64,000 bases of DNA from JAGVSZ01 sp035456405 (GTDB taxonomy: Bacteria; Pseudomonadota; Gammaproteobacteria; Burkholderiales; SG8-39): assembly GCA_035456405.1 (NCBI GenBank), contig DATIDG010000070.1:1-64000 (forward strand), in the 5' to 3' direction. Positions 18,326 through 27,662 of this stretch are shown here, one piece after another. Each line of letters begins with the position of its first letter. The first letter of the stretch is position 1. Below the pieces are notes generated by a model, which made no database searches, was not told the DNA's origin, and saw only the letters and a list, made by a program, of their open reading frames with translations. Position numbers and translations under genes: made by a program.

Positions 18326-18984
18326 TGCCGCCTCCGGAGGTAGACCTCGTCGCGGAACGTCCCGACCCACGCCGGCTTGTACACGACGAAGAGCGTGATC
18401 AGCATCCCGGTGAGTGTCGCCTCCCCGGACGCGAGCATCAGCACCATCGCGGTCCAGGCGTCGACCGGCGTGGCGTCTCCCGGCGATGAAAGCGCGATCG
18501 CGCCGGTGGCTGCCGCGGACGCGGCGGCCATCGCGAGCGCCCCGCCGAAAAAGCCGCCGCCGAACACGTAGACGAAGAAGTTCGCGGGCAGGCGCGCTTC
18601 CGCGATCTTCAGCACTGCGTGGCTGACGAACACCGGCACTGCGCCGGCCAGGAGCACGCGGGCGCCAACCGCCGGCCAGTCGCCCGTCCACGCAAGCGTC
18701 GCGGCGGCGGCGGCAAGCGCGATCGCGACGAGCGCGAGCGGCAGTCCGAACAGGAGGTAGAGGAGTGTCGCTCCCAGAAGATGGAAGTGGAGCAGCGGAC
18801 CGACCCGCCCGCCGATGCTCCAGAGCGCGGCGACGGCGACGATCGCGCCCAGAAAAACGTGGCTCTGCTCGTTCGCCTTGAGGCGCGACCAAGGCGCGCT
18901 AAGGACGCTCCATGCCGCCAGCGGGACGAGCACCACCCACGCGACGAGGAGCCAGCTGCCGGGCAGACCCTGCGGGAGATCCAT
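18322..18984 (-). CDS. CbiM-like predicted ECF-type membrane protein (COG3235)
   Basis: This is a 220-residue multi-span membrane protein with about six hydrophobic segments. It contains SHVFLGAIVAVAALWSIGG and HFHLLGATLLYLLFG, typical of the COG3235/CbiM-like group often annotated as energy-coupling-factor permeases for metal uptake. No ECF ATPase or CbiQ-type partner is visible nearby, so the transport function is a family inference. The start at ATG 18984 gives the conserved N-terminus MDLPQGLPGSW. The lipoprotein gene overlaps its 3' end, and a COG0523-like GTPase lies beyond, which supports a metal theme. Confidence 0.75.
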   Translation of the reverse strand: MDLPQGLPGSWLLVAWVVLVPLAAWSVLSAPWSRLKANEQSHVFLGAIVAVAALWSIGGRVGPLLHFHLLGATLLYLLFGLPLALVAIALAAAAATLAWTGDWPAVGARVLLAGAVPVFVSHAVLKIAEARLPANFFVYVFGGGFFGGALAMAAASAAATGAIALSSPGDATPVDAWTAMVLMLASGEATLTGMLITLFVVYKPAWVGTFRDEVYLRRRQ

Positions 18985-19015
18985 GCCGGATCGGACCGTC
19001 GCCGCGCGCGCGGGT

Positions 19016-19495
19016 TCAGGCGATCGGCGCCACCGCGTCGCCGAGACGGATCGCCCCGCGCTCGAGCACGCGCGCGGTGATGCCGCCGTGGCCGCGCATG
19101 GCGTTGTAGCCACCCGGTCCGAGCGCCTCTTCCATGCGCGAGCAGGGCTCGCACGACCCGGTGTGCTCGAGGAGCGCGGCGCCGACACGGAATCGGCGAC
19201 CCTTGAGCGCGACGAGGTTGATCCCCGCGACCACGATGTTCCTGCGCAGGAGCCCCGGGTCGATGCGCGGCATGCCGATGAGCGACGCCACCACGGCGAG
19301 GTGCTCGGCCTGGATCAGAGTGACCTCGCGTTTGCCACCCCCGTAGTGGTCGCCGAGCAGCCCGCCGTCGGTGGCGAGCACTTCCGGCAGCGCCTGCGGC
19401 GTCGCGTGCCGCGCCGGGCGGATGCCGATCCACTCGACGCCGCCAGCGCGCGGAAACGTCGCGAGCAGCCGCGCGAGCGTGGCGTCGGGATGCAA
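19016..19495 (-). CDS. MOSC domain-containing protein
   Basis: This 159-residue single-domain MOSC protein is of the YiiM/molybdenum-cofactor sulfurase C-terminal type. Visible family features are GGLLGDHYGG (about 43-52), RRNIVVAGINL (about 84-94) and CEPCSRM (about 114-120), which contains the conserved Cys. MOSC proteins bind or transfer sulfur-containing cofactors; the substrate here is unknown. It lies immediately downstream of the RidA gene (4-base gap) and upstream of the CbiM-like gene. Confidence 0.88.
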   Translation of the reverse strand: MHPDATLARLLATFPRAGGVEWIGIRPARHATPQALPEVLATDGGLLGDHYGGGKREVTLIQAEHLAVVASLIGMPRIDPGLLRRNIVVAGINLVALKGRRFRVGAALLEHTGSCEPCSRMEEALGPGGYNAMRGHGGITARVLERGAIRLGDAVAPIA

Positions 19496-19499
19496 CGCC

Positions 19500-19850
19500 C
19501 TACTTCGCCGCGACGCAGGCGATCTCGACCAGCATGCGCGGGTCGGCGAGCTTGGCCTCCACCGTCGCGCGCGCCGGCAGGTTGCCCGGGTCGATCCACG
19601 CCTTCCACACTGCGTTCATGCCTTCGCGATTGCGGATGTCGGTGACCCAGACATTGGCCCAGAGGATCTTCGACTTGTTCGACCCGGCCTTCGCGAGCGC
19701 CGCGTCGATCGACGCGAGCACCTGTTTCGTCTGGCCGGTGACGTCCTGCATCAGATCGTCCGCGACGGTGCCGGCGACCCAGACGAGCCCGGCATGCTCG
19801 ACCGCGTCAGAGAGGATCCCGCCGTGGGGGTTGTGCCGGACGATGCTCAT
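19500..19850 (-). CDS. RidA family (YjgF/YER057c/UK114) protein
   Basis: This 116-residue protein belongs to the RidA family, trimeric enzymes that hydrolyse reactive enamine/imine intermediates released by PLP enzymes. Characteristic segments are HAGLVWVAGTVA, near residue 20, and the C-terminal LPARATVEAKLADPRMLVEIACVA, which contains the conserved Arg of the active-site pocket. The ATG at 19850 is preceded by AAGGAG, so the start is well supported. It is the first gene of the RidA-MOSC-CbiM-like-lipoprotein run. Confidence 0.9.
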   Translation of the reverse strand: MSIVRHNPHGGILSDAVEHAGLVWVAGTVADDLMQDVTGQTKQVLASIDAALAKAGSNKSKILWANVWVTDIRNREGMNAVWKAWIDPGNLPARATVEAKLADPRMLVEIACVAAK

Positions 19851-20111
19851 GAGACATTCTCCTTCGTTGCAGGGACGGGGGCGGAAAGCCGGTGCGGATT
19901 CTACGCGGGCCCCGCCGTGCGGTGCGCCGGACAGACTGTCTCCGGCTGCCGGCGCCGGCCTGCCCGGGCAGCAACCTTTCTTTACACGCTGTTGCCGGCG
20001 CGACACCAAAGCCGGGTGCGCTTTCTGCTCTAATCGTGGCTCGGGCGGTGCGATCGACGGCCGCAGACAACGCCCCGGTCACAGGCCCGCCATCTCGCGT
20101 TCGACTGTCGA

Positions 20112-21437
20112 ATGAACCGACCCACCGACCCGTCGCTCAAACCGCAGCGCCACACCGATGCGGCGCTCTCCGGGACCGCACGCCCCGCGGCGCGGCGGCA
20201 GCCGTGGCTCTGGCTCGTCGTCTTCGCCGCACTCACGGCGGCCGGGTACTTCGCGTACCAGCGGTCCGCTCCCGCGCCTGCTGCCCAGCCGCCGGCCGCC
20301 GGCCGCCCGGGGGGTCCCGCCGGTCCGACGCCCGTCGTCGCGGTCCCGGCCCGGACGAGCGACATCGACGTGTACCTGACCGGACTGGGGACCGCCGCGC
20401 CGATGCGCACGGTCGCGGTGAAGAGCCGCGTTGCCGGGCAGCTGGTGCGGGTGCAGTTCGAGGAGGGGCAGGTCGTGAAGGAAGGCCAGCTTCTGGCCGA
20501 GATCGATCCGCGGCCGTTCCAGGTCCAGCTCGCGCAGGCCGAGGGCCAGATGGCGCGCGACCGCGCGCTGCTCGAGAACGCCCGCCTCGATCTCGAGCGC
20601 TACCGGACGCTCTTCGAGCAGGACTCGATCGCGAAGCAGCAGGTGGACACCCAGGCGGCGCTCGTGCGCCAGTACGAGGGCGCGGTGAAGGTCGACCAGA
20701 GCCAGATCGACAACGCGCGACTGCAGCTCACGTACGCGCGCATCACTGCGCCGATCACCGGCCGCGTGGGCCTGCGGCAGGTGGATCCGGGGAACATGGT
20801 GAGCGGCAACGAGACGAACGGGCTCGTCGTCATCGCGCAGCTGCAGCCGATCACCGTAGTGTTCAGCATCCCGCAGGACAACGTGTCGGCGGTCATGAAG
20901 CGGGTGCAGTCCGGCGACAAGCTGCCGGTGGAAGCCTGGGACCGGGAGCTGAAGACGAAGCTCGCGAGCGGCGTGCTCGCCTCGGTCGACAACGTCGTCG
21001 ACCCGGCCACCGGCACGGTCAAGCTGCGAGCGCGGTTCGCGAACGACGACAACGCGCTCTTTCCGAACCAGTTCGTCAACGTCCGCATGAAGCTCGACAC
21101 GCAGCGCGATGCGGTCGTGGTTCCGTCGTCGGCGATCCTGCGCGGCGCGCAGGGGTTCTTCGTGTACGTCGTGAAGGCGGAGCAGACGGTGAGCGTGCGC
21201 GCAGTGAAGCCGGGAACGGCCGACGGGCAGCGCACGGCGATCGTCGAGGGTCTCGCGCCCGGCGAGATCGTCGTGATCGACGGCATGGACCGCCTGCGCG
21301 AAGGCGCGCCGGTAGAGGTCACGCAGCGCCCGGAGTTAAAGCCGCCGGTCGACGGCGAGGCACGCGCGGGCAGGGGCATGCGCCGGAAACCGCCGGCCGG
21401 GGAGGGCAAGGCGCCGACCGGCACGCCCGCGAAGTGA
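20112..21437 (+). CDS. mdtA: RND efflux periplasmic adaptor, MdtA-like
   Basis: This is a membrane-fusion protein of a tripartite efflux pump. The 441-residue protein has one N-terminal membrane anchor (about 31-48), a proline-rich linker, a lipoyl-like domain split around an alpha-helical hairpin (VKSRVAGQLVRVQFEEGQVVKEGQ near 95-118; TYARITAPITGRVGLRQVDPGN near 200-222), a beta-barrel domain and a proximal domain. The C-terminal tail is rich in Gly, Pro and Lys. It heads an operon with two RND pump genes and an outer-membrane channel, the MdtABC arrangement plus its own channel. I see no clear Shine-Dalgarno sequence at the ATG. Confidence 0.93.
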   Translation: MNRPTDPSLKPQRHTDAALSGTARPAARRQPWLWLVVFAALTAAGYFAYQRSAPAPAAQPPAAGRPGGPAGPTPVVAVPARTSDIDVYLTGLGTAAPMRTVAVKSRVAGQLVRVQFEEGQVVKEGQLLAEIDPRPFQVQLAQAEGQMARDRALLENARLDLERYRTLFEQDSIAKQQVDTQAALVRQYEGAVKVDQSQIDNARLQLTYARITAPITGRVGLRQVDPGNMVSGNETNGLVVIAQLQPITVVFSIPQDNVSAVMKRVQSGDKLPVEAWDRELKTKLASGVLASVDNVVDPATGTVKLRARFANDDNALFPNQFVNVRMKLDTQRDAVVVPSSAILRGAQGFFVYVVKAEQTVSVRAVKPGTADGQRTAIVEGLAPGEIVVIDGMDRLREGAPVEVTQRPELKPPVDGEARAGRGMRRKPPAGEGKAPTGTPAK

Positions 21438-21453
21438 GACCGGCAGCCAGCGC

Positions 21454-24400
21454 ATGAATCCGTCCCGGCTCTTCATCCTGCGCCCGGTGGCGACCACGCT
21501 GCTGATGGTGGCGATCGTCCTCGCCGGCTTCGTGGCCTACCGGCAGCTTCCGATCTCCGCCCTGCCGCAGGTCGACTACCCGACGATCCAGGCGTTCACG
21601 TTCTATCCGGGTGCCAGCCCGGAGGTCATGGCGTCGTCGGTGACCGCGCCGCTCGAGCGCCAGTTCGGCCAGATCCCGGGCCTGAAGCAGATGTCGTCGA
21701 CGAGTTCCGGCGGCGCCTCGGTGGTGACGCTGCAGTTCGATCTCGCGATTCCGGTCGACGTCGCCGAGCAGGGCGTGCAGGCGGCGATCAACGCCGCGTC
21801 CAACCTCCTTCCGCAGGACCTGCCCGCGCCGCCGGTCTACAGCAAGGTCAATCCCGCGGATGCGCCGATCCTGACGCTCGGGCTGGCCTCGAACACGATG
21901 CCGCTGCCGGAGATCCAGAATCTCGCCGACACGCGTCTGGCGCAAAAGCTCTCGCAGATCGCGGGCGTCGGGCTCGTGACGCTGTCGGGCGGACAGCGGC
22001 CCGCGGTGCGGGTGCAGGTCAACCCGAAGGCCCTCGCCGCCAACAATCTCGGCCTCGAGGATGTGCGCACCGCGATAACGGCCGCAAACGTCAAGAAGGC
22101 GAAGGGGAGCTTCGACGGCCCGAGCAGGTCGTACACGATCGACGCGAACGACCAGCTGCGCTCGGCCGCCGAGTATCGCCCGATCGTGATCGCTTACCGC
22201 AGCGGCGCCCCGATCCTGCTCTCAGACGTCGCCGACGTCGTCGATGACACGGAGAACATCCGCCTCGCCGCATGGATGAACGACGTGCCGGCGGTGATCC
22301 TCAACATCCAGCGCCAGCCGGGCGCGAACGTCATCGAGGTCGTCGACCGCATCAAGCGCGCGCTTCCCCAGCTCCAGGCCTCGCTCCCCGCCGCGGTCGA
22401 CGTCGCGATCCTGACCGACCGCACTGTCACGATCCGCGCCTCGGTGCGCGACGTGCAGTTCGAACTGATGCTGGCGATCGCGCTGGTGGTGATGGTCATC
22501 TTTCTCTTCCTGCGCAGCCTCGCGGCGACGATCATCCCGAGCGTCGCGGTGCCGGTGTCCCTGGTCGGCACGTTCACATTCATGTATCTCGCCGGCTTCT
22601 CGATCAACAACCTCACGCTGATGGCGCTCGTCGTCGCCACCGGGTTCGTTGTCGACGACGCGATCGTGGTGATCGAGAACATCGCGCGCTACGTCGAGCA
22701 GGGCGAACGGCCGCTCGAGGCCGCCCTCAAGGGCTCGCGCCAGATCGGCTTCACGATCATCTCGCTCACGCTTTCGCTCGTCGCGGCGCTGATCCCGCTG
22801 CTCTTCATGGGCGAGGTGGTCGGACGGCTGTTCCGCGAGTTCGCCGTCACGCTCGCGGTCGCGATCCTCATCTCGGCCGTCGTGTCGCTCACGTTGACGC
22901 CGATGATGTGCGCGCGGATCCTGCGGCGGACCGACGCAGCAACGCAGGGGTCGTTCCACCGCGCGACCGGACACTTTCTCGATCGCGTGATCGAGCGTTA
23001 CGGCCAAGCCCTCGAATGGGTGCTCGACCGGCAGGTCGCGACGCTCGTCGTGGCAGTGGCGACCCTGGTGCTGACGGTGGTGCTCTACCTCGTCGTGCCG
23101 AAGGGATTCTTCCCGGTGCAGGACACCGGCGTGATCCAGGGCATCTCGGAGGCGCCGCAGACCGTCTCCTTCGCGGCCATGGCCGATCGCCAGCAGGCGC
23201 TGGCGAAGACGATCCTCCGGGACTCCGCGGTCGAGAGCCTCTCGTCGTTCATCGGAGTCGACGGCACCAATCCGACGATGAACAGCGGGCGGATGCTGAT
23301 CAATCTTAAGCCGCTCGCCGAGCGGAGGACCCACGCCTCCGACGTGATCCGGCGACTGCAGGCCGACCTTGCAAAGGTGACGGGCATCACGCTGTACATG
23401 CAGCCGGTCCAGGACCTGACCGTCGAGGACCGGGTGAGCCGCACGCAGTACCAGTTCACCCTCGAGGCGGCGGACCCGAAGCTCCTGAGCGAGTGGGTGC
23501 CGAAGCTGGTGGAGCGCATGCGCGCGGCTCCGGAGCTCACCGACGTGGCAGCCGACCTGCAGGACCAGGGCCTCCAGGCGTTCGTGCAGATCGATCGCGA
23601 CAGCGCGGGGCGCCTCGGCATCACGCCCGCGGCGATCGACACGGCGCTCTACAACGCGTTCGGGCAGCGACTCGTCTCGACCATCTTCACGCAGGCGAGC
23701 CAGTACCGCGTAGTCCTCGAGGTGAAACCGGAGTTCCGGCGTGGACCCGACGCGCTGAAGGACATCTACGTCACCTCGTCGTCCGGGGCGCAGGTGCCGC
23801 TGTCGGCGATCACGCGGGTCGAAGTGGGCACCGCGCCGCTCGCCCTGAACCACATCGGTCAGTTCCCCGCGGCGACGATCTCGTTCAACCTGGCGCGCGG
23901 CGCCTCACTCGGCGCGGCCATCGATGCGGTCCAGGCCCTCGAGCGCGAGGTCGGGCTGCCGGCGAGCATCCAGACCGGCTTTCAGGGCGCGGCGGCGTCG
24001 TTCCGCGAGTCCCTCTCGGACACCCTGCTGCTGATTCTCGCGGCGATCGTGACGGTCTACATCGTCCTCGGCGTGCTCTACGAGAGCTACGTCCACCCGG
24101 TCACGATCCTCTCCACGCTGCCGTCCGCGGCGGTCGGCGCGCTCGCCGCGCTGCTCCTCGCCCGCACCCCGCTCGGCATCGTCGCCGTCATCGGGATCAT
24201 CCTGCTGATCGGCATCGTCAAGAAGAACGCGATCATGATGATCGACTTCGCGCTCGACGCCGAGCGGAACGAAGGGAAAACGCCGCGCGAGGCGATCTTC
24301 CAGGCGTGCCTGCTGCGCTTCCGGCCGATCCTGATGACGACGCTGGCGGCGCTCTTCGCGGCGTTGCCGCTCATGCTCGGCAGCGGCGTGGGCTCCGAGC

Positions 24401-24567
24401 TGCGTCAGCCCCTGGGGCTCGTCATGGTGGGCGGGCTCATCGTGAGCCAGGTGTTGACGCTCTTCACCACGCCGGTCATCTATCTTGCGTTCGATCGGTT
24501 GGCCAAGCGGATGCGCCCGGACGTCGAGCCGCCCGAGCACCCGGCGTCCCGGGGGGCGCGCCCGTGA
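21454..24567 (+). CDS. mdtB: RND multidrug efflux pump, MdtB-like
   Basis: This inner-membrane RND transporter of 1037 residues is driven by the proton gradient. It has 12 predicted spans and two large periplasmic loops. Typical motifs are the N-terminal FILRPVATTLLMVAIVLAGFVAYRQLP and PQVDYPTIQ, and the TM4 proton-relay segment LVVATGFVVDDAIVVIENI with adjacent aspartates. By sequence it pairs with the next gene as the MdtB/MdtC heterotrimer. The 3' end overlaps the following GTG by four bases. Confidence 0.93.
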   Translation: MNPSRLFILRPVATTLLMVAIVLAGFVAYRQLPISALPQVDYPTIQAFTFYPGASPEVMASSVTAPLERQFGQIPGLKQMSSTSSGGASVVTLQFDLAIPVDVAEQGVQAAINAASNLLPQDLPAPPVYSKVNPADAPILTLGLASNTMPLPEIQNLADTRLAQKLSQIAGVGLVTLSGGQRPAVRVQVNPKALAANNLGLEDVRTAITAANVKKAKGSFDGPSRSYTIDANDQLRSAAEYRPIVIAYRSGAPILLSDVADVVDDTENIRLAAWMNDVPAVILNIQRQPGANVIEVVDRIKRALPQLQASLPAAVDVAILTDRTVTIRASVRDVQFELMLAIALVVMVIFLFLRSLAATIIPSVAVPVSLVGTFTFMYLAGFSINNLTLMALVVATGFVVDDAIVVIENIARYVEQGERPLEAALKGSRQIGFTIISLTLSLVAALIPLLFMGEVVGRLFREFAVTLAVAILISAVVSLTLTPMMCARILRRTDAATQGSFHRATGHFLDRVIERYGQALEWVLDRQVATLVVAVATLVLTVVLYLVVPKGFFPVQDTGVIQGISEAPQTVSFAAMADRQQALAKTILRDSAVESLSSFIGVDGTNPTMNSGRMLINLKPLAERRTHASDVIRRLQADLAKVTGITLYMQPVQDLTVEDRVSRTQYQFTLEAADPKLLSEWVPKLVERMRAAPELTDVAADLQDQGLQAFVQIDRDSAGRLGITPAAIDTALYNAFGQRLVSTIFTQASQYRVVLEVKPEFRRGPDALKDIYVTSSSGAQVPLSAITRVEVGTAPLALNHIGQFPAATISFNLARGASLGAAIDAVQALEREVGLPASIQTGFQGAAASFRESLSDTLLLILAAIVTVYIVLGVLYESYVHPVTILSTLPSAAVGALAALLLARTPLGIVAVIGIILLIGIVKKNAIMMIDFALDAERNEGKTPREAIFQACLLRFRPILMTTLAALFAALPLMLGSGVGSELRQPLGLVMVGGLIVSQVLTLFTTPVIYLAFDRLAKRMRPDVEPPEHPASRGARP

Positions 24568-27500
24568 ACCTCTCCGGCCCGTTCATTGCACGGCCCGTGG
24601 CGACGACGCTGCTCGCGATCGGCCTCACGCTCGCCGGCGCGGTCGCGTACACGCAACTGCCGGTCGCACCACTGCCGCAGGTCGACTACCCGACCATCTC
24701 AGTGTCGGCGAGCCTGCCGGGCGCGAGCCCGGAGACGATGGCCGCGACCGTCGCGACGCCGCTCGAGCGGCAGCTCGGACGCATTGCCGGGATCAACCAG
24801 ATCACCTCGTCGTCCTCGCTCGGATCGGCGCGCGTCGTCCTGCAGTTCGATCTGACCCGCGACATCAACGAGGCCGCAACCGAAGTGCAGTCCGCGATCA
24901 ATGCGGCGCGCGGCCAGCTACCGACGGGCATGCCGGGCAATCCGACCTACCGCAAGGTCAACCCTGCCGACTCGCCGATCATGGTGTTGACGCTCACGTC
25001 GGACACCATGAGCCAGGGCCAGCTCTACGACGCGGCCGACACCGTCCTGGGGCAGAAGCTCTCGCAGGTGAGAGGCATCGGGCAGGTCAGCGTCGGCGGA
25101 AGCGCCTTGCCCGCCGTGCGCGCCGAACTGAACCCCAAGGCGCTCGCCGCCTACGGGATCGGCCTTTCGGAGGTGCGCACCGCACTCGCCAATGCGAATG
25201 CCAACCGCCCGAAGGGCCTGGTTGAAGAAGGCGATCGGCAATGGTGGATCTACGCTAACGATCAGGCACGCACCGCGGCGGAGTACCTCCCGTTGATCGT
25301 GAGCTACCGCAACGGCGCCGCGGTGCGGCTCGCTGACGTTGCCGAGGTCGTGGATTCGGTGCAGGACGTGCGCAATGCCGGCTCGGCGAACGGCCGGCCC
25401 GCGGTCCTGCTCATCATCTACCGCGAGCCGGGCGCAAACATCCTCGAGGTCGTGCAGCGTGTGCGCGACCTCCTGCCCTGGATGCGCGCCTCGATTCCCG
25501 CCGCGATCGAGCTCGATGTCTCGATGGAGCGCACCTCGACGATCCGCGCCTCACTGGCGGAGGTCCAGAAGACGCTGCTCATCGCGGTGGCGCTGGTGAT
25601 CCTCGTGGTGTTCGCGTTCCTGCGGCGGGCAAGCGCGACGCTGATCCCGGCGGTGGCGGTGCCGGTATCAATCATCACGACGTTCGGGTTCATGTACCTC
25701 GCCGGCTACAGCCTGAACAACCTCTCGCTCATGGCGCTGATCGTGGCGACCGGCTTTGTGGTCGACGATGCGATCGTCGTGCTCGAGAATGCGACCCGGC
25801 ACGTCGAGGCGGGGATGTCGCCCCTGGCGGCCGCCATAGCGAGCGCGCGGGAAGTGGGCTTCACCGTGGTCTCGATGAGCCTGTCGCTCGTCGCGGTGTT
25901 CATCCCGATTCTCTTCATGGGCGATATCGTCGGCCGGTTCTTCCGCGAGTTTGCGCTGACGCTCTCGGTGGCAATCCTCGTGTCGCTCGTGGTGTCGCTC
26001 ACGCTCACGCCGATGATGTGCGCGCGCCTCCTTGCGCCGCGTCGGCCCGGCGGACACGGTCGGCTGTCCGCCGCGGCAGAGCGCATCTTCGGCGCGGTGC
26101 GACGCGGCTACGAACGGAGTCTCGCCTGGTCGGTGCGGCATTCGCCGCTGATGATCGGCGTCCTGGTCGCAACGATCGGCCTCAACGTGTATCTCTACAT
26201 CGCGATCCCGAAGGGTTTCTTCCCGCAGCAGGACACCGGGCGGCTGATCGGCTGGATCCGCACCGACCAGTCGAGTTCGTTCGCCGCGACGCGGGACAAG
26301 ATGGCGCGTCACGTCGAGATCGTCCGCACGGATCCCGCCGTGGAACAGGTCACGGCGGTGACCGGTGGCGGGTCGCGCAACTCCGGCACGATGTTCGTGG
26401 CGCTGAAACCGCTCGCGGAGCGGCGCGTCTCCGCGGGCGAGGTCATCGCCCGGTTGCGCCCGCAGCTCGCGGTGGTCCCGGCCGCGAGCCTCTTCCTCGT
26501 GCCGGTGCAGGATGTCCGGATCGGCGGGCGGCCGGGGACCGGGTCGTATCAGTACACGCTGCAGAGCGACGATGTCGAGCTGCTGCGAACCTGGACGGTG
26601 CGGTTGCAGGCCGCGCTCCAGGGCGTCCCGCAACTCGCCGACGTCAGCACCGACCAGGAGACGCGCGGGCTGCAAACGACCGTGGTGATCGACCGGCCTA
26701 CGGCGTCGCGACTGGGCATCACGCCGGACCTGATCGACACGACCCTCGGCAACGCGTTCGGCCAGTCGGTCGTCTCGACGATCTACACCGAGCGCAATCA
26801 GTACCGCGTCGTCATGGAGGTCGATCCGCGGTACGCGGAAAGCCCGGAGGCGCTCAAGGACGTGTACATCCGCACGCCGTCCGGGCAACAGGTGCCGCTC
26901 TCCGCGGTCGCGCACTACGAGTTCACGAACACGCCGCTGTCGGTGAACCACCAGGGACAGTTCGCCGCCTCGACGATCTCGTTCAGCCTGCCAGAGGGGG
27001 TGTCGCTGTCGACGGCGACGGCGGTCATCAACGACACGATGGCGCGCATCGGCATGCCGACCTCGATCTACGGCGGGTTCCAGGGCACCGCGCGCAGCTT
27101 CCAGACGACGCTCGCGCGGCAGCCGTGGCTGATCCTCGCCGCGATCGTCGCGATGTACCTCGTGCTCGGCATCCTCTACGAGAGCTTCGTCCTCCCGATC
27201 ACCATCCTCTCGACGCTGCCCTCGGCCGGCGTCGGCGCCCTGCTCGCCCTGCTCGCCTTCGGTGCGGAGTTCAGCGTGATCGCGCTGATCGCGGTGTTCC
27301 TGCTGATCGGGCTGGTGAAGAAGAACGCCATCATGATGGTCGACTTCGCGATCCAGGCGGAGCGCAACCAGGGCATGCGCCCCGAGGAGGCGATCCTGCA
27401 GGCCTGCAGCCTGCGCTTCCGGCCGATCATGATGACCACGATGGCGGCGCTCCTGGGCGCGCTGCCGCTGGCGCTCAAGGCCGGCGACGGCGCCGAGCTG

Positions 27501-27662
27501 CGCCAACCGCTCGGCATCGCAATCGTCGGCGGCCTGATCCTCAGCCAGCTGCTGACGCTGTACACGACCCCGGTGGTCTACCTCTACCTCGACCGCTTCC
27601 GCCTCTGGTGCAATCGCAAGCTGCGCCGGGGCGGCGACGCACTCGCATCGGAGCTGCCATGA
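24564..27662 (+). CDS. mdtC: RND multidrug efflux pump, MdtC-like
   Basis: This is the second RND pump subunit (1032 residues), similar in layout to the upstream gene: N-terminal FIARPVATTLLAIGLTLAG, PQVDYPTISVSASLPGASPE, and the TM4 relay LIVATGFVVDDAIVVLENA. The start is GTG at 24564, overlapping the mdtB stop (GTGA). Its own stop overlaps the ATG of the channel gene. Paired non-identical RND genes behind one adaptor are characteristic of MdtABC-type pumps, known in E. coli for bile salts and novobiocin; the substrate here is unknown. Confidence 0.93.
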   Translation: MNLSGPFIARPVATTLLAIGLTLAGAVAYTQLPVAPLPQVDYPTISVSASLPGASPETMAATVATPLERQLGRIAGINQITSSSSLGSARVVLQFDLTRDINEAATEVQSAINAARGQLPTGMPGNPTYRKVNPADSPIMVLTLTSDTMSQGQLYDAADTVLGQKLSQVRGIGQVSVGGSALPAVRAELNPKALAAYGIGLSEVRTALANANANRPKGLVEEGDRQWWIYANDQARTAAEYLPLIVSYRNGAAVRLADVAEVVDSVQDVRNAGSANGRPAVLLIIYREPGANILEVVQRVRDLLPWMRASIPAAIELDVSMERTSTIRASLAEVQKTLLIAVALVILVVFAFLRRASATLIPAVAVPVSIITTFGFMYLAGYSLNNLSLMALIVATGFVVDDAIVVLENATRHVEAGMSPLAAAIASAREVGFTVVSMSLSLVAVFIPILFMGDIVGRFFREFALTLSVAILVSLVVSLTLTPMMCARLLAPRRPGGHGRLSAAAERIFGAVRRGYERSLAWSVRHSPLMIGVLVATIGLNVYLYIAIPKGFFPQQDTGRLIGWIRTDQSSSFAATRDKMARHVEIVRTDPAVEQVTAVTGGGSRNSGTMFVALKPLAERRVSAGEVIARLRPQLAVVPAASLFLVPVQDVRIGGRPGTGSYQYTLQSDDVELLRTWTVRLQAALQGVPQLADVSTDQETRGLQTTVVIDRPTASRLGITPDLIDTTLGNAFGQSVVSTIYTERNQYRVVMEVDPRYAESPEALKDVYIRTPSGQQVPLSAVAHYEFTNTPLSVNHQGQFAASTISFSLPEGVSLSTATAVINDTMARIGMPTSIYGGFQGTARSFQTTLARQPWLILAAIVAMYLVLGILYESFVLPITILSTLPSAGVGALLALLAFGAEFSVIALIAVFLLIGLVKKNAIMMVDFAIQAERNQGMRPEEAILQACSLRFRPIMMTTMAALLGALPLALKAGDGAELRQPLGIAIVGGLILSQLLTLYTTPVVYLYLDRFRLWCNRKLRRGGDALASELP

